DNA of 64,000 nt from Symsagittifera roscoffensis (Eukaryota > Xenacoelomorpha > Acoela > Convolutidae). Below the pieces are notes generated by a model. The model was not told the origin of the DNA and did not search any database. It saw only the letters and a program-made list of their open reading frames with translations. Every line of letters begins with the position of its first letter. Within the stretch, counting starts at the first letter, position 1. Shown here one piece after another: positions 11,445 to 22,917 of the stretch. A program made the position numbers and the translations under genes. Location of the stretch: contig NC_087069.1 of NCBI RefSeq assembly GCF_963678635.1, positions 40,819,883 to 40,883,882 of the forward strand. The letters are read 5' to 3'.

Positions 11445-12188
11445 AGATGACCAAAGAAAAGAAGAGAAGGAGAGAAAAACTTGATTGTATTTGTGTGCTA
11501 AAACTTGAACAAATCAAAGTTTTGATTATTGAACTTGTTAAACTTTTTGTTTTGATCTAGTTTGGTCAGACCAAACTTTGAAAATGTTGCAATTGTTAAA
11601 AATTGTTGAAATTGTTGATTTTAGTTACTACTATCTATGTATGTATATAAGGAGCATAGGTGAGTATATTTACCTATTTATTCCCGATTGAAGTTTTTAA
11701 CCTGTGTAAGACACAAATTCACTGTGTGGCGACATGGTAAGTTTGAGTAAACTCGCTCGAGAAGGGTGGGTAACTCAATAACTTTCCTAGCCACAGAGTT
11801 TCTTAGTTTTAATATGGAAAGGACCGCATAAATGACTGATTATACTTGGTGAGTGAAGTTAAGTTAATTTTAACGGGTGCGTGGCCGTGCCACGTCCCAC
11901 TTTTTAATCAGAGGCGAAAAGAAGTTTTATGGCGAGATGACGTAAGTAGTCAGAAAAGAAATTTTATCTAGGACCCTCCTCATGGTGCGAATTTTGTGAA
12001 AATGTTGAAAGGCAGTGAGATGTAGTACGATGCCATTTGTGAACACGTAGTGAGTTGAGTTGGAGTAGATAAATTTCAATTTCTTATGCAATTTGTAAGA
12101 TTGGTTACTGAAAACTGGATAACTACTTGACGATAACCCGGTGTTATGCGATCAATAGGGACATTGATGGTGACTTGTCCGGGGAGTA
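11445..12188 (+). other. Element A 3' untranslated region and polypurine tract
   Basis: AT-rich and without a usable frame; collinear with 15101-15872 of B on the other strand. It contains GTGGCCGTGCCAC (inverted repeat near 11881), and at its end the hairpin ATCAAT-AGGGAC-ATTGAT (12151-12168) followed by TTGTCCGGGGAGT (12175-12187), one base before the LTR. The last element is the candidate primer for plus-strand DNA synthesis. Confidence 0.6.
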
Positions 12189-13072
12189 TGTGCCATTCTG
12201 CCAGATGACACAGCATAACCTTCCCGCGACAGAAAAAAAAGTGACTAAAGGCCTTATGAACAAAAAAGTGTTGCGACGGAGGGTCAGAATGTTCTAGAAT
12301 TTTTATTTTTAAAATTTCGATTGGAAGAAGAACATTTCTGAGAAATAGAAAAAAGACGGCCATTTTGAATAAAAAAGACGAAAATCAGAACCACGATATA
12401 GATTGTGAAGAACAGTTGTATCAGAGACAGAAAAACACGGAGCCTCTTATCGTGGCAAGAACACACGATAAGGACCTTAGCGACAGATATTTGTGGAGAC
12501 GGAGGCTTCAGTGGGGGGAAGAGAAATACCACGGAACCCTCCCGGGACACGAAATATAGGAGATAAGAGTGTTATCTCAAGAAAATCACGGGAGCGGAGG
12601 CTTGGTCCCCCAGAGACTGTTATATGTGAGGGGACTGTGAAAACTGACTATAACAGCTGCTGTAATGTCCTAGATCTTAATTAACACCGTTATTATTTAA
12701 TATTTCAGAGCATGAGTAGATAGAAAAAGGAAAGGGTCAATCCATCTCCAATGGATTTAATATAAAACTGTCACACAAAAACATAAAAAAATAGGTTGTT
12801 CGAGCCGTGTTTTTAATGACAATCACGTAGTCTGAGGATCCGAGACTCAGCTATGTGGTTGTGTTCGCATGCAAACGAAAGCTGGTCAAAAGTCGTTTGA
12901 CTGATGGCCTAAAAATGGTAACTTTTTACTTTGCCCTAAACAGACCAGAAAATCAACTGGCAAGGTCGAGACGGTGAAAAACGAGTAGAATTAAGGTAGC
13001 TGACGCCTGCCAGTCGTTGATAGGTACTTATTCTACGCTCCGTCGCTGTGTGATATTTGGGCGAATGTTACA
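12189..13072 (+). repeat. Element A 3' LTR (884 bp)
   Basis: It starts TGTGCCATTCTGCC and ends GGGCGAATGTTACA, giving TG...CA ends. The same ends and the same 884-bp length occur in the B 3' LTR (14217-15100, opposite strand). Inside is a 9-bp perfect hairpin CTTATCGTG/CACGATAAG with a 9-base loop (12446-12472). An intron-like acceptor TATTTCAG lies near 12702-12709, and a conserved AAAGGGTCAATCCATCTCC block follows near 12732. No target-site duplication can be tested because the 5' LTR is outside the window. Confidence 0.85.
12446..12472 (+). promoter_or_regulatory. LTR stem-loop (A), TAR-like position
   Basis: A perfect 9-bp stem CTTATCGTG/CACGATAAG encloses the loop GCAAGAACA. The stem is retained in both B LTRs (14817-14843 and 37670-37696, the latter with one end-pair lost) while loop bases differ. 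A third, diverged LTR fragment has a different 10-bp stem at 13462-13493. This suggests an RNA or DNA structure within the LTR; the function is unknown. Confidence 0.45.
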
Positions 13073-13461
13073 ATAGTGAGCTCATGGCTGGGTCTCAGTA
13101 TCCCCAGACCACGAGGTCACTCTGTAACATGTGACATTCGACCAGAATGTACGAAAATGCAGTCGGATTTCGAATTTTTATGGTGACATCGAACTGGGAA
13201 GATTAACGGTTTTAACGAATTAGTGGTGCTAATCGTGCATTTTAACGAACGAGGAAGGGTTAGTTTGAGCTAAAATGTAAATTTTTAAAAATTCGTTCAA
13301 AAAGAAAGACACGTGACAAGGTCGAAGTTTCGCACACTCTAAAAACGGCGAAAACAGAAGAACAGTATTCTCAACGAGAACAACAAACAAAATTAGACAG
13401 AGAAGAGTCAGACGAGAAATACGAACATTAAGAAGATTATTGTAACCGACAACCATTCCGA

Positions 13462-13493
13462 GTTGTAACGAATGTACCGCTAGTCGTTACAAC
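13462..13493 (+). promoter_or_regulatory. Stem-loop in third-subfamily LTR fragment
   Basis: GTTGTAACGA (13462-13471) pairs perfectly with TCGTTACAAC (13484-13493) around a 12-base loop. It lies at the position, relative to neighbouring LTR blocks, of the 9-bp hairpin of the A and B LTRs, but shares no stem sequence with it. Structure kept while sequence changes is the signature of a selected hairpin, though a single example cannot prove it. Confidence 0.4.
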
Positions 13494-13962
13494 CCGAATC
13501 CCGAGAATTAGGAAGGGTGTTGCGACGGTGTGTCCAGCCTTCCTGAAAAAAAATAAGAGCTTTATTTCTTCGGACTCCAGAAACCGTGGGGGTCTCGGGA
13601 GGAGAACTCAAACTGTGTTTTATAAACTTTAAGCTTCTTGGAGATGTCCTGAGTTGAATTCAATTAACATCTTAATTCATTTTCAGACAAAGAGAAGCTA
13701 GGAGTTAAGGGAAAGGGTTGATCCATCTTCGATGAAGATGATGATTTTTATCTACTGAACAAAAACAATAGTAAAATAGTAAATAAGTAGTAGTCCTGTT
13801 TTTAGGAGTGACCTCGTGGTCTGAGGATTTTGAGACCCAGCCATAAGCTCACTATTTTTGCATGTAATTGAGTTAATTAGAGCGTTCTGATCGAAGCCGG
13901 AAACAGTAACGTTTTTGTCGACCCGATGTTAGAAAGACCACCAAAAGAACTGGCTTTGGCAG

Positions 13963-14212
13963 TGTGCCAGTCGGTCATATTTGGAAGTTTGACATTGGGA
14001 AATACAAACGAAGTAATTTTGGGGCGAAATATAATTTTTCAAAAATTCGAATTGAGCCAGTCATGCTCAATTTATTCGCGACAACTAAAAATCTCAGATA
14101 ATGCAAGATCAGAACAACCGAATTACAAGCGCAGAAAAGTGGTTGAAAGAGCAGCGGGAAATTGCTATTCGCAAATTTCAGATATAAAAATCACCCGAGA
14201 GTAGAGCTGTCC
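13963..14212 (+). repeat. 5' fragment of a C/D-type LTR
   Basis: The fragment begins TGTGCCAGTCGGTCATATTT and continues TTTTTCAAAAATTCGAATTG and AGTCATGCTCA. It matches, base for base over long stretches, the start of the D LTR read on the minus strand from 59271. It stops abruptly where the B 3' LTR begins at 14217. This is either a solo-LTR remnant cut by B or a partner of a deleted element. Confidence 0.7.
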
Positions 14213-14216
14213 TATC

Positions 14217-15100
14217 TGTAACATTCGCCCAAATACTACACAGCGACGGAGCGTAGAAAAAGTACCTATTAACGACTGGCAGGCGTCGGTTACCTTAATC
14301 CTACTCGTTTTTTACCATCTCGACCTTGCCAGTTGATTTTCTGGTCTGTTTAGGGCTAAGTAAAAAGTTACTATTTTTAGGCCATCAGTCAAACGACTTT
14401 TGATCAGCTTTCGTTTACATGCAAACACAACCACATAGCTGAGTCTCGGATCCTCAGACTACGTGATTGCTATTAAAAACACGGCTCGAACAACCTATTT
14501 TAATATGTTTTTGTGTGACAGTTCTATATTAAATCCATTGGAGATGGATTGACCCTTTCCTCTTTCTAGCTACTCAAATTCTAAAATATCAAATAATACC
14601 GGTGTTAATTCAAAGTTTCACGAAATCCAAGTAGCTACAAAGTCAGTTTTATATAGTCCCTTCACATACAACAGTCTCTGGGGGACCAAGCCTCCGCTCC
14701 CGTAATCTTCCTGAGATAACGTTCTTATCTCTTCCAATTTGTGGCCCGGGAGGGTTCCGTGGAATATTCCTTCCCCACCGAAACTTCCTTCTCCACTAGT
14801 TTCCACTGCTAATGATCTTATCGTGTGTTGTTGCCACGATAAGAGGCTTCTTATTTCTCGTCTCTTGTGCGACCGTTTTCCACAAATTTTGTCGTTGTTC
14901 TGTTTTTTCGTCCTTTTCAGTCAAAATGGCCGTCTTTTTGTATTTCTCAGAAATATTCACTCTTCGATCGAAATTTTAAAAATAAAAATTCTAGAATATT
15001 CCTACCCTCCTTCGCAATACTTTTTTGTTAATAAGGCCTTCATTCGTTTTTTTTCGTGTCGCCGGAAAGTTGCGCTGTGCCAATCTGGCAGAATGGCACA
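14217..15100 (-). repeat. Element B 3' LTR (884 bp)
   Basis: On the minus strand it begins TGTGCCATTCTGCC at 15100 and ends GGCGAATGTTACA at 14217. It is the same length as the A LTR and faces it tail to tail across the 1.1-kb mosaic. The hairpin CTTATCGTG/CACGATAAG is at 14817-14843. The polypurine motif TTGTCCGGGGAGT lies immediately outside (15102-15114), preceded by the hairpin at 15121-15138. Confidence 0.85.
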
Positions 15101-15872
15101 TACTCCCCGGACAAGTCCCCATCAATGTCCCTATTGATCGCATAACACCGGGTTATCGTCAAGTAGTGTTCCAGTTCTCTGTAATCAATCTTACAAATCG
15201 CATAAAAAAATGTAATTTATCTACTCCACCTCAACTCACTACGTGTCACAAATGGCATCGTACTACATCTCACTGCCTTTCAACATTTTCACAAAATTTG
15301 CACCATGAGGAGTGTCCTAGATAAAATTTCTTTTCTGACTACTTACGTCGTCTTGCCATAACGCTTCTTTTCGCTCTTTGTGATTAAAAAGTGGGCCGTG
15401 GCATGGCACCGCACCCGTTAAAATTAACTTAACATCACTCACCAAGTATAATCAGTTATTTATGCGGTCCTATTCGATATCAAAACTAAGAAACTCTGTG
15501 GCTAGGAAAATTATTGAGTTACTCACCCTTCTCGAGCGAGTTTACCCAAACTTACCATGTCGCCACACAGTGAAACTGTGTCTTACACAAGTTAAAAACT
15601 TTAGTCATGTTTAAATAGGTAAATATACTCACCTATGTTCTCCATATATACATAAGTAACATCACTAAAATTTTCTTTCAACAATTTTAACAATTGCAAC
15701 AATTTTCAAAGTTTGGTTTGACCAAACTAGATCAAAACAAAAAGTTTAACAAGTTCAATAATCAAAACTTGGTTGATTGGTTTAAGTTTTAACACACAAA
15801 GACAATCAAGTTTTTTCTCCTTCTCTTCTCTTCTTGCTCACGTCTTCACTTGTTCTCTTCGTTGCATCATCT
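15101..15872 (-). other. Element B 3' untranslated region and polypurine tract
   Basis: Collinear with 11445-12188 of A. The hairpin (arms 15121-15126 and 15133-15138) and the 13-base purine-rich motif abut the LTR. The rest is AT-rich with repeated CAATT/AATTG and AAACTT runs and no supported frame. Confidence 0.6.
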
Positions 15873-17972
15873 TCATTCCATTGCTTCTGCATCCTGATCT
15901 TCAGCTTCGCTGTCTTCTAGGACTTTCTCCAGCATGTCCATGGAGTTGCGGGCCGTGCCCCAACTCTCCTGTTCCAACAGCCTCGGTTTGCAACAAGGTA
16001 GCAAGTCCACATTCACCTTTTGCTCCCGGTTCCTGCAAAAGCTGTTGTGAAGACATAGGCTCACAATTCGTTCTAGGTCAGCTCATAAGACCTCTTTCTT
16101 CTCATCTTCAGTTGCACAAGGCGCTCCAGCTAGTCGCTTCACCGCCGTGGTGACCGCGTTTCTGTGCATCAGGAATGCTCTTTTATAGGCTCCTGGTCCT
16201 ATATCTAGCTGGAAAGATTGATAGGCTTCCGTGTTCCTCGACATGTGACGCTTCGCGCGTTCATACATCCAATATGTCATCAGTGCACGGAACCAAGGCG
16301 TCAATCTTTGCCTTGACCATATTCTTTCAATGGCTTTGGGTATTCTCAGAACCTTGCAGGTGGTTCCGAAAAGATCCCATTCACGGCTCATCTTCACGTT
16401 GCTCAGCTGCTCAGGAGTCGGCAAGGCCGTCTCCTGTTCACTTGTGTCCGCGTTAGCCTCCAACCATCTCACTGCCAGCATGGCACTAACCACCACGATT
16501 GACACCTGTTGATTCTGATCGGGCAACCCCGTAGAGTACAACTCCTCCACGTCCCATTCTAGCATCAGATTCCCGCGTTTGGGGTACCATAACGTCTGCG
16601 CCAAGCAGTGGCAAGGATACTCCCCATGAGTTCTCACTATGTTCCTTCGGTTCCAATACCCTGAGGCTCCCAGCAACGGTTCCACCTCCATCAGAATTCT
16701 GTGTAAATCGTCTTTCTCTTCTATGGTGGGGAATTCAGTGGGTAACGCTCCACTCGCTTTCTGCTTTTGGAACTCGCTCACATTACCTTCGTTCAATCCC
16801 AGGAACTCTTCCTCTTCACCCACTACGTCTTGCAACTCGCCTTCAGATCTCTTCAGGACTGCCCGAAAGGTCTTTGCCAACAAATCATATGACCTCTCCG
16901 ACATTCTGGCCAACCTCACGCACTTTGGCACAGAGAAAAGTTGGTCAATCAACACCTGCTGCGTCCTCGCATCCATCACCACCATGTGTTTAGGATACCT
17001 ACTTTTGCAATATGGTGCGGAGCTTGAACCCACCAGATATTTTGAACCAGTAGGTTTATGATAGGCTTCACTATCTTTCAGATTCATTTCGTTCTCCAGA
17101 GCTTCTCGCCAGCCTCCGATCTTCTGCTCTGTCTGCAATGCTCCAGGGAATACTTCCACGCTGAGGGACGTCACTAGGTCATGGGCACGCTCCAGGCGCT
17201 CAAGCGATTCTATCGAACTCGTCATGCTACAAAATCCCAAGGCTGTGGTCAAGTTTACATCCGTCACCCCATGACAGTCCGCGACCAACTCCATGCCACT
17301 CTTATCCGACATGCTCAATCTTCCATACAATCGTGCCAGTTGTCGATGCTGCTCGCTCAGCGTAATCAGGCAGTGTCCCAAATTGCAAACATATCCTTCC
17401 ATCCCACTATGTTGAGCCAAACATGTGCCTTGCTTCAACCAATTGCTCGATGGGCTTTCCTCGGCTAGCTCCGTGGATGGGTTGCTCTTCCGCTTCGTCA
17501 ACCTCATGGCCAGCAGATGGTGTATCATGGCCAGATCATGTAGACTCGCGTCATCATCTAGGTCTAAGGTGATATCCGCCGTCATGTCCCAGATCAAACC
17601 GGCGTTAGGATGGGGACACCAAGAAGGCTTCATGAGTTCCCACATCGTTACTAGACTGGTTTTCAAGTGACCGTCCCAAGCACCACAATCAAAACTCACT
17701 TGCCCCTTTAGCTCGGGAACCGAGGGTTCGACCACTCGTTTTTCTATGATAATTCCCAGCTTGGGTTGTTCCACCATCAGCATTCCAGTTTCTTTATTCC
17801 GTTCAACCCAGAAATTGAGCACTATGACTTGCTCATAGTCGAAGTACGCTTCCCTGGCTTCTTCATTCACGAAGGGATTATACGCCATCCCCGGTATGCC
17901 AGACACATATTGGAACAACTTCAGTTTCCCTAGTGTTGCAAAGTCTTTTTGTCCCCTGACTGCTTCAATCAA
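15873..17972 (-). pseudogene. Element B second ORF: Cys/His-rich C-terminal domain
   Basis: Same domain as 9465-11444 of A, with the PSWCPHP, C-x9-H-x-C-x4-C and HGEYPCHCLAQT motifs retained. It opens after a TAG where A has GAC (near 17973). A second stop at about 16083 (AGA in A, TGA here) splits off the last 64 codons, which still read NSFCRNREQKV and end in an acidic tail. Unlike A, the segment after AYNPFVNE is open (EEAREAYFDYEQ). The stops are simple substitutions, as expected of neutral decay. Confidence 0.65.
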
Positions 17973-20324
17973 CTACCGGCTCACTTTCAATTCTTTGTTG
18001 GAATATCTTCTCACTTCTTCCAACTTGCGATAGCTCTCCATGTCATTCGACTCCCTATTTGGTAGAGTCAACGGCATATCCTGATATAGTTCCAGGAGTG
18101 CCCTAAGGAAGTTTCTTCCACAATCAACTCCCTTTTGCCGAATGATCTTTATGCATTCTCCCAAAACAGGAGTGGGGATACGATCCACCACGAACCTGAC
18201 AAAGCAAAGGGCATCCTTATGTTTAGCCCATGCTATCGCAGAATCGTCTTTTGAGATCAACGCTCGCAGAGCCTCCATCAACTCCAGCTCCAGTTCCCGT
18301 GATTTCGAATCATTACTGGCTTCATATTCCGCCTTCGTGATGCCCATCAAGCACCAATCCAACCGTACTTGCAGGTCTGTTCTCGTGCACGGATGAGCCA
18401 GGTGCGCTGCCACCGTCGCAGGTGCATGCATTGTCTCGTCGAAGTAACTTTGGAGTGCCGCCCTCCAGGAGATTTCCAGCAGTTTTTCCATTCCGATTTC
18501 ATTCGCTTCCGAGGACATTACCGTGCCGTATTCTTTCCGATTTAAGTTAGAAATCTCCGTAAGCCCTTTCAGATATTCCTGCATGGCTCGCTTCTCGCTC
18601 CAAGCCATCAGGTGCCCTCTCGCGGAGTTCCTCGCTTTCAACATCTCCACATAACCCCCTGCTGGATCTCCCATGTGGACCGATTCCGGCACAGTGACTC
18701 GACTGTACTCGACCACGTCGAGTTGTCCCTCCAGTTTCAACTTGGCCATGTTGGTTCGCGAGGGCCTGTAATCTTCAAGTCCTCTAGATCCACACTGACT
18801 GATGATCTCCATCTCTACCTTAGTGTCTGCCAGGGTTCGTGCTGTCTTCTTTGATTTCATGGCTGTCGTGGTCAGACCTGCCAAGAGCATAGGGGGTATC
18901 AGATTCTCTTTTTCTCCCCCGGTCAGCGTCGCACCATCTCCTTGCCCGCTCTCGCCTGAACGACCTGCGCTCGTCAGAGAGGCCACCATTGCGCTGGCTT
19001 TCGACTTTACCACTCTCGGGTTCACGGCTCGACTCCCTGTCTTCCCTTTTAGTCGCTTCAGCCCCTTTCTGGCTCGTCTAACGGGTAATTTCTTTGTGAA
19101 CTGCTGATCATCGGCACTGTATTCTGTAACTGACTCCCTCAGAACATCAGACTCCATGGAGTTCACTATCTTCTCCAAGACCTCACGCATGATGGGTTGG
19201 TTCAATCCCACCTTCATTATGGACTGCGTCCCATATCGTCGTATCACATCCCATGACCTTTCCATGAAGTTCACTCGGCTCCAGGTTGTCCCTGTCTCGC
19301 CTTCTAGTTCACTTTGATATCTCTCCCATTCTTCTTCCGGTAGCGTACTCAGGAAGGATACCCTCATTGACTCTTCGATTTTTCTCCTTCTTGGTGACTC
19401 ATGGAGCAGTCTTTGCGGATCCCTACCTCGGCACTCTCTCGCCTGACTTATTGGGTTCATCGGGGATAAGTCGGCCGACGCCTCCTTTGTAGGGGACATG
19501 AAAGACGATGGCGTCATCAGCAATAGACTCCCATCGACTTCCCCATCGTCGTCTTCACTGAACCGGTATTCTAGCAAGTCTCTCTCCAACGCTCCTAGAT
19601 CCGTCTCACACGGTTTTCCCGTCTTTCCCTCGATGTCGTTATCGTTATCGTCCTGATCCATCAATTCTTCAACATCTGCATCAGGTTTTGGCTTGAGTCC
19701 TGAAGGGCCTTGTCGTGTGTCTATGCCCGAGTCCGGCCGCGCCGGTACGGTCATGTCTCCTGCGTGATAAAACATTTCATCGTTCACCAGGAATTCTACG
19801 GACTCCTCGCCATGTGGTGCCAGGTCCTCTATCGTTATGTATGAGCCTCCTCTGCTCTCCTTTGTCACTTCCAGCATCACTACTTTCACTTCTCCTGACC
19901 ACTTCAGTCTTGATAAGTCATCTGTGGGAGTATACACCTCGTTCCACATTTCAGCCGAGACCTCTGGTCTCCTGGAAGGTAGTGCCTTGATCTTTTTCCT
20001 ACTCCAAGCATCAGGAAATGAGAAGTCAAACGTGTGCGCGGCTGCAACATTCCAGCTGATGAAGCGCGGCTCCATCCCTTCACTCCACTTCAGCATCCTC
20101 TTCTCTGCATCACGAGCTGCTCCGATGCGAGGGGCAATGACGGGAGATGTGACTCCCAACAACATCCTCCTTATCGGTGGATATCGAGGGCATTGGTCCG
20201 GCAGCGGCCTGGACCCGGAAAGCCACGCTTGCTGGGATTCTCTTTCGCGTGTGCGTAGGTTTCTGGCAAGAGTGGGACTCTCATTGCCGCTCCTGTATCT
20301 TTCACTACTGCTCTCAGATTCCAA
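17973..20324 (-). pseudogene. Element B second ORF: acidic/basic central region
   Basis: 783 codons collinear with residues 550-1335 of the A frame at 5418-9464. The acidic tract (EELMDQDDNDND), the Pro/Ser/Glu-rich stretch and the basic tract (KKLPVRRARKGLKRLKG) are all present, so these charge blocks are conserved between copies. A one-base insertion near 20225 puts it in a different frame from the upstream piece, and TAG ends it near 17973. Function is unknown; the strong charge segregation suggests an extended, possibly nucleic-acid-binding segment. Confidence 0.6.
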
Positions 20325-20404
20325 AGCTTCGGGTTAAACTGGATGTGGGAAAGGTCCTCACGGCCCATTGGGCACTTGAAGTGGTTGTTGAAATCCATCA
20401 ACAC

Positions 20405-22909
20405 TCAACCTGGCTCCGCTATTCTTCCGAACAGCCTATCGTCGCTGGCCAGCCCTCTCAGCTCCTTCTGCTCTACCCAATTCAGCACGGAACAATCCAC
20501 GACTGAGACCAGGTTGACATACAACACAGAATTCCTGTATGCCTTGACTTGCACGTCCGGGAACGCGAAAGACATCACCGGTCCATACACCACCGTGACG
20601 AATTCCCGCAGTCCGTGAATCAGAGCCAACGGATCGATCCGCATCATGACAGCCAAATCTGTCAGCAAGGGCATGCCACAATACTGCTTACCCTCACCCG
20701 CATCCGTCGCCACCTTATCTTCTCCCGTGACGCTTCTGTTCTGTTGCAAGAGATATTGGAGCAGGAGAGTCCTCCAGTCTTTCATCTTCCTGAGTGAGGC
20801 GGTTTCCAACTGCGCGCTGAACTCACGACTTGTTCCCTGCAGTTGTTCAGGGTAACGCAACAGCACAAGCAAATCGCCCAGTCGACCGTAGGTCATGGCA
20901 ATCAGAGTCAGGAGTCCATCCAATCTCAAATCTGCCAACGCTTGGGTGAAGAGGTTTGCCGGCCCCCTCACGAAATTTTCATGACCAAATGTCACGTATA
21001 GGGCTAATATCAGGCAAATCGACAGCTTCCTGATATCCTTGACGAAACTCGCGATCAGGTTCCCAGATGCCCTCGGATAGCACGTCGACAGGAAGGATGG
21101 CGTACATCCCACTCCCATTCCACCCAAGATGGCATCCGATCGTTCATACTGTGCCCTCGTGGCTAGCACGTCAGCTTGGAACTTGTCCAACGACATCGTG
21201 TTTACGTCCTGCATCAATTTCAACATCATACCCCCAGCTAACTCCCGGGCATCAAACAAGTTCTTCAGATACACGTGTATCTCTTTGATCACTGCCGGCG
21301 CATGCTCGAACGCGTCCTCACCCAAGGTACACAGTCTTGGTGACAAGTACAACCATAAGTTGTTGTGCGGCTTCGTGCGCAAGGCCATTGCCATGAGATC
21401 TTCTTCCGCTGACGTCATGTTTTTCCTGACTGTCCTTCCCTGCTCATTCTCTGCATGATCCATCTGTCTGAACCAGAGAACATCAGCCACCTGTTGTACC
21501 CCTGGTCTTAACTTCAGCAATCTGGCGAAGTTGGACAGCTCCATTCCCAGAACCTCATCTAGCACCAACCGAGCTGTGCTACAATCTTTGAGTCCCTGTA
21601 TGGCATTGGAAATGTCAGCCCAAACGGCAGGAAGCTCAGATCGGGATGGGTAGTAAATGTTGGGATCTACCACTCTGTTAGGGGCAGGAATTATCACATT
21701 GAACCGTCCCTCTGCTATCGTTGTGACCATTGTGTACACAAACTGAAGGGGTTCTGGCAATGCAGCGTACCCTGGTGACAACACAAAGACCACCTTCACT
21801 ACATTTTGGGTGAAACGTTGTTTTGCTGCTGTTTCTACCTCAGCCATCGCCGAGAGCAATGTCATTATCGCCTTCCCTATGACCTCGTTGCTCGGGATCG
21901 ACCCATCCGTCAGACGTGTCAACAAGCCCCTGCTTTGTAGATGATCATTTGAGCCTGCAACCACTATCACCTGCGGCTCCATGCTGACCACCCTTCGTAC
22001 ACTTATCATCATGCCTATTGCCTGTCCCCAGTCCAATTTAGGCGCCGTCAAGAAAATCACGTCGGGCCAAAAGAGAGAACGGGGCGTATAGAGATAGTCG
22101 GAACTGGCCACAATCAGATACTTGGCAGCTTTCATATCTAAGGGATCATAAGCGGCAAACAGGCCGTCGCCTACTGGGGCTTTCAGTTTCCCATATCTCT
22201 TGTCATCTCCATCCACCGTGGTCGTTCGGGGGTAATCCCTTGAATATTCGCCAGGCGTCTGACTGGGTGGTTTAGCAAACTGCCTGTACATCTTGTGATG
22301 TTTGTTATTAGGCTTGTTATCTGCCTGAAACTTGCCCTTGCGAGCAGGTGGCGTCAGTTCCAGGGCTCTCTGTCGGACGTCCGTAAGAGACCGGGTATTC
22401 AAAGGTCCAAAGGTATTGTCCTGAGGCAATCCATTCCAGTCTGCGTGCCGGAGCGTAGTCGTGGAGCTGAACTGCTCCTGCTCTGCTAGCAGCCAATCCA
22501 CGCCCGGTATCCGATATAGTCGCGACACTGAGGGACTTTCTCCGCCAATCATTCTCATTGCGTCCTCCCGACACGTCAAGGTATTCATGTTCAACTTCGT
22601 TGACATGTCCTTCTTGTACTGTCCCCAATGACTAGGGTCTGATTGGTTCCAAAGCAGCACGGCGCTCGTAGACGGTCCTGCTGCTGAAGCAGGGTTTGCC
22701 GTGGCGGGCGGATTGTTCCTCCTAGACACGATCTGGGAGTTATTCCTGTTCTGATCCACTGATCTCCCGAGTTGGCTTTCAAGCGGTTGTGTTCTGGGAG
22801 GAGGAGCAGTCCCTAGCCTCTCTTTTACATTTGAGCTCGGAGCGACTGGTGCGGCTGCAGCCGTCTCCATTGCCAAGGGCCCTAGGCCGTTGGCGAGGGG
22901 TTCGGGCAC
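20405..22909 (-). pseudogene. Element B second ORF: second SGNH-like domain and unknown helical region
   Basis: 834 codons. This copy keeps the junction broken in A: the second SGNH-like unit reads through without a shift, with YLIVASSDYLYTP (first strand; GSD is SSD here), VVAGSNDHLQS, then KVVFVLSPGYAALPEPLQF and NVIIPAPNR. The order of strand, GxND-like turn and following strands copies the upstream true SGNH domain, but no DxxH block is evident, so it is probably non-catalytic. A TGG in A is TGA here at about 20404 (end of RIAEPG), and reading continues in frame for some 60 codons before a shift. Confidence 0.6.
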
Positions 22910-22917
22910 GCTTGCCC

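Larger units (their letters stand above)
1..13072 (+). mobile_element. Element A: giant Ty3/gypsy-like LTR retroelement, 3' two-thirds
   Basis: The copy enters the window inside integrase and runs through the Pol tail, a spacer, the giant second reading frame and a 3' LTR ending at 13072. It is the same subfamily as element B: coding segments align collinearly with few amino-acid differences, and both 3' LTRs are 884 bp. It is non-functional. An integrase core deletion, in-frame stops near 51, 1909 and 9463, a frameshift near 5418 and a deletion near 2930 are all visible against B. Its gag, protease, RT and 5' LTR lie outside the window. Ty3/gypsy membership rests on the integrase and on the RT of the sister copies. 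Confidence 0.9.
13073..14216. repeat. Mosaic of LTR fragments between elements A and B
   Basis: No gene is present. A fragment at 13074-13128 is the reverse complement of 13800-13855 (AGTGAGCTCATGGCTGGGTCTCA), forming an inverted pair. About 13240-13925 (+) follows the order of the A LTR (GTTGCGACGG, TTTTCAG, GGGTTGATCCATC, GTGGTCTGAGGA) at clearly lower identity, so it appears to be a third LTR subfamily. 13963-14210 (+) starts TGTGCCAGTCGGTCATA and matches the first about 250 bp of the D LTR. The C/D-type piece ends where the B LTR begins. The boundaries of the third-subfamily piece are approximate. Confidence 0.6.

Noticed and set aside
11445..15872. Large inverted repeat read as terminal repeats of a DNA transposon
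   Set aside because: The arms are the 3' untranslated regions and LTRs of A and B facing each other, with retroelement coding sequence outside both arms.
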